Shown here: one piece after another, positions 36,846-45,011 of the stretch
How the letters are laid out: the number at the start of each line of letters is the position of its first letter
How positions within the stretch are numbered: position 1 is the first letter of the stretch
Assembly: GCA_905176665.1 (NCBI GenBank)
Contig: CAJINA010000083.1
Coordinates: forward strand, 32,017-96,016
DNA from: Olavius algarvensis Delta 4 endosymbiont
GTDB lineage: Bacteria > Desulfobacterota > Desulfobacteria > Desulfobacterales > CAJINA01
Direction of reading: 5' to 3'
DNA: 64,000 nt
Notes under the pieces: generated by a model
The model's input: the letters and a program-made list of their open reading frames with translations, nothing else
Database searches by the model: none
Told to the model about the DNA's origin: nothing
Position numbers and translations under genes: made by a program

Positions 36846-37154
36846 TGCTTACCTCGTAAAGCCGTTTACTGGTTGATTGTCGGTATAATAAGTATATTAA
36901 TGGTAAAGTCAAGAATGAAATCAAAACCAGACGTTTTCAAGCGCCAATTAGCAAGCCGTTCTGGTCTAACTGTCACAAATTAGAGAACTTATCGCTAAAT
37001 CACGGATGTGGCGGGTTAAAAACCAAAGCCCCACTCTATCGGTTATCAGAGCGGGGCTCCTAATTCGTGCTCCTGCTTTGATTTAGCACGAATAGTTTTT
37101 ATTTACAGTTGCTTAAAACAACCATACTGCCTGATCGGCAATTTAACGAAACGA
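36846..37154. other. Intergenic region with two hairpins
   Basis: 309 bases between two minus-strand genes. Apart from the hairpins at 37027-37093 nothing coding is supported. The stretch 36870-36960 is AT-rich and likely holds the promoter of the FmdB gene. Confidence 0.5.
37027..37093. terminator. Tandem hairpins, probable terminator for the minus-strand small gene
   Basis: AGCCCCACTCT (37027-37037) pairs with AGAGCGGGGCT (37048-37058), one mismatch; on the minus strand it is followed by TTGGTTTTT, as in a rho-independent terminator for the gene at 37155-37370. A second, perfect stem ATTCGTGCT (37063-37071) / AGCACGAAT (37085-37093) lies next to it and on the plus strand precedes AGTTTTTATTT. 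Confidence 0.65.
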
Positions 37155-37370
37155 CTACTCACTGATGAGGATCGTAAACGACTCCGCCGGCGAGAAGTTT
37201 TTCACGCTGGATATACCGCCGGCCAGAATTTTCTGGACATCGTCAATCAGTTTGCATTTAGCGGCGCATTTAGGTAGCAACGCCTGTTTGTGACATCGTT
37301 TGCAGGGGCTTTCTATAAGATTGCCGATTTCAAAATCAAAAGTGGCACATGTCGGGGGTCTTTTTTCCAT
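37155..37370 (-). CDS. Small cysteine-rich protein
   Basis: A 71-residue protein with six cysteines, five of them clustered: CKRCHK, then PKCAAKC. The pattern C-x2-C...C-x3-C suggests a zinc or iron-sulfur site. GGAGG lies 6 bases before the ATG at 37370, a strong ribosome site, and a hairpin terminator follows the stop. I do not recognise a named family. The C-terminal half (ILAGGISSVKNFSPAESFTI) has no cysteine and may be a separate strand-helix unit. Confidence 0.75.
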   Translation of the reverse strand: MEKRPPTCATFDFEIGNLIESPCKRCHKQALLPKCAAKCKLIDDVQKILAGGISSVKNFSPAESFTILISE

Positions 37371-37898
37371 TTTAGCCTCCAGAGAGCAAAATGTTCGATG
37401 TTCAGGATTGGGTCAGTAGATTTTTATCTGGGTATCTGACTACCCCCAGGGTAGCTGATAGTAAAATAACGCAATTATTATACCTAAAAATTATGAAGTT
37501 CGCTTTTTGATGATTATTTTGCAGGTATTTTCAGGATATGGTACCAGAAACTGAAAAATAATCTGCTTTCAGGGCTCTGATATCAGGCAGATGGGCTTTA
37601 TGTTCCTCCATGCAGAGGGATATTGCTTCATAATATGTAGCAGGCCGTATTCAATCTACAATGTTTGGTGGTCTAAAATGTGTGGCTGGTTGGATAGTTT
37701 TACAAGACTGAAAAAAGCAGATCGGCAACCGGGTTTTTCTCATAAAGGTTGTAAATCAATAGTGATAAATGCAATTTCATTCATTGACTAATTGGCGTAA
37801 TATCCATTGAAGATGGGCGAATTAAATAATTGTGTCAAAATTTTGACACTTAAGAATTAGGAATAACAGTTATTTTTAAAAGGGAACGGGAGTGAACC
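37371..37898. other. AT-rich divergent promoter region
   Basis: 528 bases between the divergent small gene and the two-component operon, clearly more AT-rich than the coding DNA around it. It holds an 18-bp perfect palindrome at 37832-37849. A plus-strand reading frame at 37591-37791 has no ribosome site and an implausible composition, so it is not called. Confidence 0.55.
37832..37849. promoter_or_regulatory. Perfect 18-bp palindrome upstream of two-component operon
   Basis: GTGTCAAAATTTTGACAC is its own reverse complement. It lies 50 bases before the GTG start of the response regulator gene. This fits an operator for a dimeric regulator, perhaps not the OmpR-type regulator itself, which usually binds direct repeats. 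Confidence 0.6.
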
Positions 37899-38576
37899 GT
37901 GCGACTGCTATTAATTGAAGACGATCTGAAAATTGCCTCCTTTATTAGAAAAGGCTTTCGGTCGGCAGGTTATGCCGTTGACCATGCCGCCAACGGCCGT
38001 GAGGGTTTGGATCTGGCCCTTTATGAGCCGTATGATACTGTTATTGTAGATATTATGCTCCCGGAAAAGAATGGCCTGGCCGTTATTGAGGCCCTGCGCA
38101 GGGAAAAAGTGATGACGCCGGTGATTATCCTGAGTGCTAAAGATTCGATCGAAGATCGGGTAAAGGGACTGCAGATTGGCGGCGATGATTATTTAACCAA
38201 GCCGTTTGCTTTTTCGGAACTGTTGGCCCGGGTACAGGCTTTGATCCGCAGGCAGAGCAACGCCGGTGAGCCGTCGCGCCTGGTTGCCGGAAACCTGTCC
38301 GTGGATTTGCTCACCAGGAAAGTGATGCGCGGTGATCGCCATATAGAGCTGCAGCCACGCGAATTCGCACTGTTGGAATATCTTCTGAGAAATCGAGACA
38401 AAGTTGTCTCAAAAACAATGATTATGGAACATGTGTGGGACTATAATTTCGATCCCCAGACGAACGTCGTCGAGGCTCGGATTTGCAGGTTGCGGGACAA
38501 GGTTGACAAAGAATTTCAGGAAAAGATGATTCATACCGTACGCGGAGTAGGCTATGTTCTCAAAACCGGAGAGTAA
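37899..38576 (+). CDS. OmpR/PhoB-family response regulator
   Basis: A 225-residue regulator. The receiver domain (about 1-115) has EDD at 7-9, the phosphoacceptor in VIVDIMLP (D51) and the TKP lysine near 101. A winged-helix DNA-binding domain (about 125-222) carries LQPREFALLEYLLRN and HTVRGVGYVL. GTG 37899 has GGGAG 8 bases upstream. The sensor kinase overlaps its 3' end by 23 bases. The pair resembles metal or envelope-stress systems (CusRS, CpxRA). The protease gene downstream in the same direction suggests envelope protein quality control. Confidence 0.95.
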   Translation: MRLLLIEDDLKIASFIRKGFRSAGYAVDHAANGREGLDLALYEPYDTVIVDIMLPEKNGLAVIEALRREKVMTPVIILSAKDSIEDRVKGLQIGGDDYLTKPFAFSELLARVQALIRRQSNAGEPSRLVAGNLSVDLLTRKVMRGDRHIELQPREFALLEYLLRNRDKVVSKTMIMEHVWDYNFDPQTNVVEARICRLRDKVDKEFQEKMIHTVRGVGYVLKTGE

Positions 38577-39969
38577 ATTCAGCCGATCGCTGGCCTTTCG
38601 GTTGACACTCTGGTACGCGGTGCTCTTTGTGGCCACGCTGTGCCTGGCATTTACCATCATATATTTTTTGCTCTCTTTAGAATTCAGCGAACGGACGGAT
38701 AGGGCCCTGGAGCGTCAAATCGACCATTTCACCGCCATGCTGGCCATAAAGGACCTGGAAAGTGTGAAAGAGGCCGCTTTGATCGAGACCCAGGCGGCTG
38801 GTGAAAAGGATGTCTTTATCCGCTTGCTGCTGCCCAGCGGAGAGGCTTTTCTTACCTCCTCCATGTCCCACTGGCGTGATCTTGACGTAAATACGAAATC
38901 GATCAGGCGCCTGCTGGAAGGTGACCTAACCGTAAAGGAGACCGTGACTTTGCAGAATCCGGGGCGTGATGTTCGGATCATCTATGCTTTTATCGGTCCG
39001 GGCATTATCATGCAATATGGTCAATCTGTGGCCGGTAACAAGCGATTTTTGGCCGCCTTGGTTCGGATTTTCGCAGCGGCGATGGCCGGCTTACTCGTCG
39101 TGGCCGTGGTTATAGGCTGGCTCCTTTCCAGGCGGGCATTGGCCGGCGTGGCGGCTGTGACCCACACAGCCAGAAGCATCTCAAGCGAATCTCTCCGGGA
39201 GCGGGTAATTGTCGCCAAGGGGCACGGTGACGAGATCGACCAGTTAGCGGCGGCTTTCAACACCATGCTTGACCGGATCGAAGACCTGGTGACCGGGATG
39301 CGCGAGATGAGTGACAACATTGCACACGATTTACGCAGTCCGATCACCCGGATTCGTGGTCTGGCTGAGGTTACCCTGACTACCGACGCGGCACCGACTG
39401 ACTACGAGACCCTGGCCGGTGATACCATCGAAGAGTGTGACCGGCTGCTGGACATGATCAACACCATGCTCCTGATTTCAAAAACAGAAGCTGGCGTCGG
39501 GCAGATGCAATTGGAAGTCCTCGACCTGGCGGCAATCGTGTCCGAAGCCTGTGCGCTATTCAGCCCCATGGCTGAAGACCGGCAGATCATCCTGACCGGC
39601 CACACGCCGCAGCCGCTTATGTTCACCGGGGACTTGAAGATGATGCAGCGGATGATCGCAAACCTCCTCGACAATGCCATCAAATATACCAATACCGGGG
39701 GGCAGGTGCGGGTCTCGGCTGATAAAATGAATGATGCCAACCAGATATGTGTTATTGTTCAGGATACCGGCCACGGAATCAGCCCCGCAGATCTGCCCTT
39801 GATTTTCAAACGCTTTTACCGGTGCGACCAGAGCCGTTCTTTGCCGGGCACCGGTTTGGGACTGAGCCTTGCCAGGGCTGTTGCCCGGGTACATGGCGGG
39901 GAAATACTGGTCTCCAGCACGCCGGGAGAAGGCAGTACGTTCAAGATCGTGATACCCTCCCCTGGTTAG
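38554..39969 (+). CDS. Sensor histidine kinase
   Basis: A 471-residue membrane kinase. Helix 1 is at about 15-35, a short periplasmic region spans about 40-160, helix 2 is at about 168-190 and HAMP follows. The phosphoacceptor is in DNIAHDLRSPITRIRG; the ATPase domain has LLDNAIKYT, DTGHGISPADL and GTGLGLSLA. This is the layout of CusS/heavy-metal-type sensors. It overlaps the response regulator gene by 23 bases, giving translational coupling. The signal is probably periplasmic but cannot be named. Confidence 0.95.
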   Translation: MFSKPESKFSRSLAFRLTLWYAVLFVATLCLAFTIIYFLLSLEFSERTDRALERQIDHFTAMLAIKDLESVKEAALIETQAAGEKDVFIRLLLPSGEAFLTSSMSHWRDLDVNTKSIRRLLEGDLTVKETVTLQNPGRDVRIIYAFIGPGIIMQYGQSVAGNKRFLAALVRIFAAAMAGLLVVAVVIGWLLSRRALAGVAAVTHTARSISSESLRERVIVAKGHGDEIDQLAAAFNTMLDRIEDLVTGMREMSDNIAHDLRSPITRIRGLAEVTLTTDAAPTDYETLAGDTIEECDRLLDMINTMLLISKTEAGVGQMQLEVLDLAAIVSEACALFSPMAEDRQIILTGHTPQPLMFTGDLKMMQRMIANLLDNAIKYTNTGGQVRVSADKMNDANQICVIVQDTGHGISPADLPLIFKRFYRCDQSRSLPGTGLGLSLARAVARVHGGEILVSSTPGEGSTFKIVIPSPG

Positions 39970-39993
39970 ACACCCTCTTACCCGGATTCCCGT

Positions 39994-40069
39994 TCTTCCG
40001 GTAATCTGCATATTGATTGTTTTCCGTCCATGAGGTGAACATTACCAAATAGTAATCTTCCGGTCATCT
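39994..40069 (+). promoter_or_regulatory. Direct repeat upstream of degP-like gene
   Basis: TCTTCCGGTAATCT (39994-40007) and TCTTCCGGTCATCT (40056-40069) match at 13 of 14 positions and are 62 bases apart, close to six helical turns. They lie between the kinase stop and the protease start. This is a candidate binding site for the response regulator just upstream. Confidence 0.4.
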
Positions 40070-40133
40070 TGCGGTTAACTTCGTGTATTACAGTCCTATC
40101 AGTCAAAAGAATGTTAACCCGAGGAGGTTCTAA

Positions 40134-41582
40134 ATGCGTAAAAAGTCTATCTGGATGGCATCTCTTATATTTAGTATTGCGGTTGGCTTTCTGGTTGCTG
40201 GCGGACCGGTGGCTTCAATAGCCAAACCGAATGCAGCTGTACAAATGGTTCCGGCCAACTTCAGCCTGCTGGCAAAACAGGCCCGACCAGCGGTGGTGAA
40301 TATTCGTACCGTCAAGACGATCAAGGGCGGGGGGCGAGTTTTCCGACACTTTTTCGGCAACCCTTTCGGCCCCGGCAATCCGTTTGGCGAGAACAATCCG
40401 TTCCATGATTTTTTTGGGCCCCAGGGCAAAGGCCCCCAGCGGGATTTCAAGCAGCGCAGCCTTGGATCGGGGTTCATCATCGACAAAGCCGGCTATATTG
40501 TCACCAACAATCACGTGATCGAGGATGCGGATGAGATTACCGTCAAACTTTCCAATGAGAAAGAGTACAAGGCTGAGGTGATCGGTCGGGACGCGAACAC
40601 CGACCTGGCGCTCATCAAGATCGACGCGAAAGGCTTGTCGGCTTTAAAGATTGGTGATTCAGAGGTCTTGGAAGTGGGTAGCTGGGTGGTTGCCATCGGC
40701 AGTCCCTTTGGATTGGAACAAACGGTCACAGCCGGGATTGTCAGTGCCAAGGGGCGCATCATCGGGTCGGGGCCCTATGATGATTTTATCCAGACCGATG
40801 CGTCCATCAACCCGGGCAACAGCGGCGGCCCGCTTCTGAATTTGAGTGGCGAGGTCGTCGGGATCAACACGGCCATCGTGGCTCGAGGGCAGGGGATCGG
40901 TTTTGCCATACCCATTGACATGGCCGCGGATATCATCACCCAACTCAAGACCGGCAAGGGCGTCACCCGTGGCTGGCTGGGAGTCGGTATCCAGAACCTG
41001 ACACCCGAGATGAAAAAATATTACGAGCTTGGTGATAACGCCGGAGTCATGGTTTCGCAGGTATTTGAAGAAGACCCGGCCGACAAGGCGGGCATCAAGG
41101 TGGGTGATATTATCCTCAAGGTTGATAACCAGGATATCAAGACCAGCCGCCAGCTTTCTAGGATGATAGCGGGCCTGGCCGTCGGCCAGGAGACCAAGGT
41201 TACCCTGCTCAGGGATGGCCGTGAAATATCCCGATCGGTCAAGCTGGCCAAGCGTGATGACGACAGTCGGGTTGCCAAGGCCGAACAGGAAAAAAGTGAC
41301 GACCTGGGCATCGAGGTCACGGCGTTAACCAAAGACACGGCTCGACGGCTTGGTATCGATGAAGACGAAAAAGGGGTCCTGGTGACGGAAGTTGAACCGG
41401 GGGGCAAAGGTGAGCGGGCCGGCATTCGGACCGCCGATGTCATCAAGGAAATCAATCGCAAGCGGGTCGACGGCCTGAAGGCCTATAAAAAGCTGCTTGC
41501 CAAGGTTGACACGGGTGATGAGTTCAGCCTGCTGGTTAAACGCCCCAACGCAGGGTTCCTGGTCATCCAGTTGGAAAAGTAA
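40134..41582 (+). CDS. degP: DegP/HtrA-type periplasmic serine protease
   Basis: A 482-residue protease with an N-terminal signal peptide (about 1-30). The trypsin-like domain has the catalytic His in TNNHVIEDA, Asp in NTDLALIKID and Ser in NPGNSGGPLL. It is followed by two PDZ domains (about 265-360 and 385-480, with GWLGVGIQ and GVLVTEVEPG). An FGNPFGPGNPFG-type loop replaces the LA loop. The enzyme degrades or refolds damaged envelope proteins. It lies 165 bases after the two-component system in the same direction and is probably its target. A strong hairpin follows the stop. AGGAGG is about 8 bases upstream of the ATG. Confidence 0.95.
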   Translation: MRKKSIWMASLIFSIAVGFLVAGGPVASIAKPNAAVQMVPANFSLLAKQARPAVVNIRTVKTIKGGGRVFRHFFGNPFGPGNPFGENNPFHDFFGPQGKGPQRDFKQRSLGSGFIIDKAGYIVTNNHVIEDADEITVKLSNEKEYKAEVIGRDANTDLALIKIDAKGLSALKIGDSEVLEVGSWVVAIGSPFGLEQTVTAGIVSAKGRIIGSGPYDDFIQTDASINPGNSGGPLLNLSGEVVGINTAIVARGQGIGFAIPIDMAADIITQLKTGKGVTRGWLGVGIQNLTPEMKKYYELGDNAGVMVSQVFEEDPADKAGIKVGDIILKVDNQDIKTSRQLSRMIAGLAVGQETKVTLLRDGREISRSVKLAKRDDDSRVAKAEQEKSDDLGIEVTALTKDTARRLGIDEDEKGVLVTEVEPGGKGERAGIRTADVIKEINRKRVDGLKAYKKLLAKVDTGDEFSLLVKRPNAGFLVIQLEK

Positions 41583-41604
41583 AGAGCCACACCCGCTCTA
41601 AGCA

Positions 41605-41634
41605 GGCCATCCGGGCACCAAGGCCCGGATGGCC
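41605..41634 (+). terminator. Hairpin after degP-like gene
   Basis: GGCCATCCGGGC (41605-41616) pairs perfectly with GCCCGGATGGCC (41623-41634) across a six-base loop. There is no U-run after it, so it is either a rho-dependent stabiliser or a weak intrinsic terminator. Confidence 0.6.
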
Positions 41635-41666
41635 ACAATGAGCCAGCGTCAGCTGCAATTTGATTT

Positions 41667-41812
41667 TAGAAGCTGTCTAAGCCAGGAATCTTTGATTCAA
41701 GGTCAAGGCGGCCGCTGAGATTGAACCGGAGGAATACGAAAGGGTATTTCGAGGATTCAATCTAAGCGGGCAACTCAGAGATTGGACCAAAAGGCCTTGC
41801 ACGGCAGCTTCA
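41667..41812. repeat. Dispersed repeat family A, copy 7 (about 146 bp, degenerate, reverse orientation)
   Basis: Begins TAGAAGCTGTCTAAGCC; GATTCAAGGTCAAGGCGG lies inside the left end and CAGAGATTGGACCAAAAGG near the right. The right end has decayed to GGCAGCTTCA, whose last bases are the stop codon of the uspA gene. The centre has ACCGGAGGAATACG and GGGTATTTCGAGGATT. Confidence 0.7.
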
Positions 41813-42337
41813 GTCGGGTAGACGGACCACCAGCACCGGTTTCAGGCAGCGGCGCAGCACCCGCCGGGAGGTACTGCCCATCATGGCATCTGCAAAGGCC
41901 CCATGCCCATGCGTCCCCAGAACAATCAGGTCGAAATCCTTTGCGTTCGCCTGCTCGAGAATCTGTTCGACCGGATTCCCCCGTTTGACAATAATCTCAC
42001 CGGTTTTCAGGGTTTGCCCCGGGGCATTTTCACGGGCATCATGCCCCAATTGACCTAACAGCGCCGCAATCGGCTCCCTGTTTTGAATGAGCTTGCCGGT
42101 GAGGCTGCTGCGGGCTTCATCTTCGTGCTGGCTTTTAATCTCGTCCCAGCGCTGCTGGGATATGTACCCCACGACACTGCTGTCGAAATCCGGGATATCT
42201 TCGATCACGTGCATCATGGAAAGCTCGGCGTCGTAACGGCTGGCCAGGCTTACCGCATAGCCGAAAGCGTGATAGGCATTCGGAGATAGATCGGTGGCGT
42301 ATAATATCTTCCGGATTTGAATATCGGGCAGGTTCAT
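41810..42337 (-). CDS. Universal stress protein (UspA family)
   Basis: A 175-residue single Usp domain. The N-terminus KILYATDLSPNA is typical, and the ATP-binding motif is GTHGHGAFADAMMGSTSRRV (G-x2-G-x9-G-S). A longer insert between the second strand and third helix makes it larger than the usual 140-145 residues. Usp proteins bind ATP and support survival under stress. The stop codon overlaps the end of a repeat copy. The ATG at 42337 has GGAG about 7 bases upstream. Confidence 0.92.
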   Translation of the reverse strand: MNLPDIQIRKILYATDLSPNAYHAFGYAVSLASRYDAELSMMHVIEDIPDFDSSVVGYISQQRWDEIKSQHEDEARSSLTGKLIQNREPIAALLGQLGHDARENAPGQTLKTGEIIVKRGNPVEQILEQANAKDFDLIVLGTHGHGAFADAMMGSTSRRVLRRCLKPVLVVRLPD

Positions 42338-42401
42338 TGTGTGTCTCCTTGTTATGCCGGCGGTTTACGCCGGCAATTCTATGGGTTATCTACATTGGTG
42401 C

Positions 42402-43223
42402 TTATAGCGGATCTCCACAGTATTTACAATATGTTGCATCAGGATCATGTCCCTCGGCACTGCAGGACGGGCAGGCCTGGGTACTGACGGCGGTTTTTAA
42501 TGGGCGAACCAGTTCCGCGGTAACAATACCAGTAGGAACGGCGAGGATCCCATAGCCGATAATCATAACCAGGGAAGCCAGCATTTTTCCAGGAACCGTG
42601 GCCGGGGCGATGTCGCCGTAGCCGACAGTGGTCATGGTGACAATTGCCCAGTAGATACTTAAAGGGATGCTGGTAAAACCATTTTCTTCACCTTCGATAA
42701 GATACATCAAGGCACCGATAATAACTATCAGGGTGCAGATGGTAATTAGAAAGACCACGATTTTGCCCAAACTGGCCCGAAGTGCGGATTTCAGCAGGCG
42801 CGCTTCGCGCAGAAAATGGGCCAGTTTCAGAATTCGAAACACCCGCAGGAGTCGCAGCGCCCGGATAACAACCAGGGATTGCGTACCGACAAAAATCAGA
42901 CTGAGCCAGGTGGGTAGAATAGCCAGCAGGTCGACGATCCCGAAGAAGCTGCGGGCGTAGCTCAGCGGGTGTTTGACTGCCAGCAAGCGGAGGAGATATT
43001 CCACCGTGAAGATGATGGTGATAGCCCATTCGACGATGCGTAAAGCCGGTCCGACGGCCTGCCGGATACTCGGCACACTTTCCAGGATAACTGCCACCGT
43101 ACTGAGCAGAATCAAAACCAGCAGCAGGATATCAAAGACTTTGCCTGCCGGTGTATCTGCCTCGAAAATGATCTCGTGCAGGGTATGCCGCCATTTACCG
43201 GCATTCGTTGGTTCGTGCGACAT
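42402..43223 (-). CDS. Voltage-gated-type potassium channel with zinc-ribbon tail
   Basis: A 273-residue six-helix channel. S4 has repeated basic residues (VVIRALRLLRVFRILKLAHF) and the pore filter is MTTVGYGD, giving K+ selectivity. After S6 the C-terminus carries CPSC and CKYC, a four-cysteine zinc ribbon at about 250-270 in the cytoplasm, not usual in KvAP-like channels. It likely controls membrane potential or K+ flux. It is transcribed with the GNAT gene 15 bases upstream. Confidence 0.93.
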   Translation of the reverse strand: MSHEPTNAGKWRHTLHEIIFEADTPAGKVFDILLLVLILLSTVAVILESVPSIRQAVGPALRIVEWAITIIFTVEYLLRLLAVKHPLSYARSFFGIVDLLAILPTWLSLIFVGTQSLVVIRALRLLRVFRILKLAHFLREARLLKSALRASLGKIVVFLITICTLIVIIGALMYLIEGEENGFTSIPLSIYWAIVTMTTVGYGDIAPATVPGKMLASLVMIIGYGILAVPTGIVTAELVRPLKTAVSTQACPSCSAEGHDPDATYCKYCGDPL

Positions 43224-43238
43224 TCAATTATCTCCTGG

Positions 43239-43748
43239 TTACTTTTTTTCCATTCGTGCCCTTGATTCAGGTTGCGTTCCACCTGCTACGGTATCCCGCG
43301 CGGGGAGAAGCATATCGACGTGCAGGATACCGTCTTCATCATAAGGTTCACCCCGGGGGGTAAAGCCGAGTTCGGTGTAAAACGGAACCAGGTGCTGTTG
43401 GGCGGATATATAGACAGTGCGGTCGGCATACAGCCGGCGGGCCTTGCGAATGCCTTCCGCCATCATGCGGTTGCCCAGTCGGAGACCGCGTGATGATTTA
43501 GAAATGGCCAGCCGTCCGATGGCAGGCCTGCGATTGGTCGTTCCCGGCGGCAACAGCCGCAGGCATCCGCGCAGCGTACCGTCGTCGTCGCGGGCGGTCA
43601 GGTGCAGCGCCACGGGATCGTTACCGTCAATGTCCGGATAGAAGGACGCCTGCTCGAGAATGAAAACCTGTTGGCGCAACTGCAGGATGTCATGGAGGTC
43701 ATGCAGCGCTAAATCCGTGAAGGTCGACCAGGCATAATGAATGTTCAT
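43239..43748 (-). CDS. GNAT N-acetyltransferase (ElaA-like)
   Basis: A 169-residue acetyltransferase. LRQQVFILEQ near the N-terminus and the acetyl-CoA loop SRGLRLGNRMM (R/Q-x2-G-x-G/A form) match the ElaA group, as does FYTELGFTPRGEPYDEDGI near the end. The substrate is unknown. The channel gene starts 15 bases after its stop; the acyltransferase gene ends 26 bases before its start, so they form an operon-like run on the minus strand. Confidence 0.88.
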   Translation of the reverse strand: MNIHYAWSTFTDLALHDLHDILQLRQQVFILEQASFYPDIDGNDPVALHLTARDDDGTLRGCLRLLPPGTTNRRPAIGRLAISKSSRGLRLGNRMMAEGIRKARRLYADRTVYISAQQHLVPFYTELGFTPRGEPYDEDGILHVDMLLPARDTVAGGTQPESRARMEKK

Positions 43749-43774
43749 GGTGTATACATATCTCCACCCCGGCG

Positions 43775-44530
43775 TTAGGTCGGAATGCTCTCCCTGACGC
43801 GTGGATCAGAATGACTACCGTAGACATTCGGCCACTTTCGCAGATAACCAGTTTGGGCATCGGCCGCGTACATCATCCGGTTAAGCTTTTCTTCCACTGC
43901 GCCGCGTATATTTTCAATTTCGGCCATACCGCAGTCTGCCGGAACGTCCCAGGGTTTCGCAAGGCTGATGGTGACCCGGGCAAAAGGCAGGGGAATCAGG
44001 GTGCGATCCCATGCGGCCTTGATGGTGATGGCCGGCCAGGCAGACATCATGACCGGTAAAAGCGGATTCCGGGTCAGCTTGGCCAGGGCGACCATGCCGG
44101 ACTTGGCAACGAACCGGGGGCCCTGGGGGCCGTCCAGTACCGTGGCGGCCACCCCGCGTCTGTGCTGGTTTAAAAATCTGGCCATGGTGGTCAGGGCTTC
44201 CCGACCGCCCCGGGAAGAAGATCCCCGGACGGGAATGACGCCCATCTTGGCTGCAAAGCCGGCGAGCAGATCGCCATCGGCAGATTTACTGAACATGACC
44301 ACAGGCTGAAAACGGCCGAAGAACCAGACTAAAAAAACCGCGCCTCTATGCCAGGTGGCCCCGACAGCCGGTTCGTCGTCGACGAAATAACGCTTATAAT
44401 ACCGCCGGCCGACAATTTTCACCCGGCAGGTGGAGAACCAGCTCCGCACCAGGCAAGCGGCCAGGCTGATGATCAACCGGTTCTTCAATGTCTGGGGCTT
44501 TTCGGCGGATCGCTCTTTATCCGGCTGCAT
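43775..44530 (-). CDS. Lysophospholipid acyltransferase-like protein (DUF374)
   Basis: A 251-residue protein of the DUF374 group. WHRGAVF replaces the usual H-x4-D acyltransferase box, ARGSSSRGG-like VRGSSSRGGREAL follows, and LDGPQGPRFVAKSG is the substrate-binding block. The family adds acyl chains to lipids, with some members in Kdo or lipid A-related loci. An N-terminal hydrophobic segment (about 18-34) likely anchors it to the inner membrane. Its start overlaps the upstream lipoprotein's 3' end by 14 bases. Confidence 0.85.
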   Translation of the reverse strand: MQPDKERSAEKPQTLKNRLIISLAACLVRSWFSTCRVKIVGRRYYKRYFVDDEPAVGATWHRGAVFLVWFFGRFQPVVMFSKSADGDLLAGFAAKMGVIPVRGSSSRGGREALTTMARFLNQHRRGVAATVLDGPQGPRFVAKSGMVALAKLTRNPLLPVMMSAWPAITIKAAWDRTLIPLPFARVTISLAKPWDVPADCGMAEIENIRGAVEEKLNRMMYAADAQTGYLRKWPNVYGSHSDPRVRESIPT

Positions 44531-45011
44531 GAATAAGGGCGCCTAGCTTTGCTTTTAGTTTGTCTGCAGTCTGTTCAATGTCGGCGGGAAGGGAGGCGGC
44601 GGTGATCGCATCTACGCCGGCAACGCCTGCCTGCCAGTCCTGGTTCCCGGCGGTCGTCAGCAGGATTATTCTCTCCAGTGAGCCGGCTTGGTTAATAAAG
44701 GCATTTGCCCTGGGGTTGAGCTGCCAGGCCACGCAGCTGTTGATGATGATGACGGCCGTATAGTCGGCGGCAGTCTCATCCGCCAGGTTTTGCAGGTCCG
44801 TGATTCTAAAATACAGATCCCTCTTATCATAGCCGGCCACCACCTGCTCTATGACCGCCTGCTTGAAATCACTGGATTCGCTGGCGATCAATACTCGCAG
44901 CGCGGCCCGGGGGTCGCCGATGGCGACCGTTTTTACCATCTTCGGGGCACAGCCGTGAGATACCAGGATCGCCGCCAGAGCCAGCACAAAAATCCAACCA
45001 CGATTGGGCAT
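44517..45011 (-). CDS. Putative lipoprotein of unknown function
   Basis: A 164-residue protein with an N-terminal signal (WIFVLALAAILVSHGC) ending in a cysteine that fits a lipobox loosely (Ser-His-Gly-Cys). The mature part alternates strands and helices (ALRVLIASESSDFKQAVIE, YTAVIIINSCVA, RIILLTTAGN), resembling a flavodoxin-like fold. I do not recognise the family. It starts within the stop of the HD-GYP gene (TAATG overlap) and overlaps the acyltransferase start by 14 bases, so it is translated as part of that operon. Confidence 0.75.
   Translation of the reverse strand: MPNRGWIFVLALAAILVSHGCAPKMVKTVAIGDPRAALRVLIASESSDFKQAVIEQVVAGYDKRDLYFRITDLQNLADETAADYTAVIIINSCVAWQLNPRANAFINQAGSLERIILLTTAGNQDWQAGVAGVDAITAASLPADIEQTADKLKAKLGALIHAAG

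Noticed and set aside
36981..37100. Tandem hairpins as a riboswitch
   Set aside because: They lie downstream of a minus-strand gene, far from the next start, and one stem ends in a U-run, so a terminator is simpler.
37591..37791. Plus-strand ORF of 66 codons in the AT-rich promoter region
   Set aside because: Implausible composition, no ribosome site, and no link to the downstream operon.
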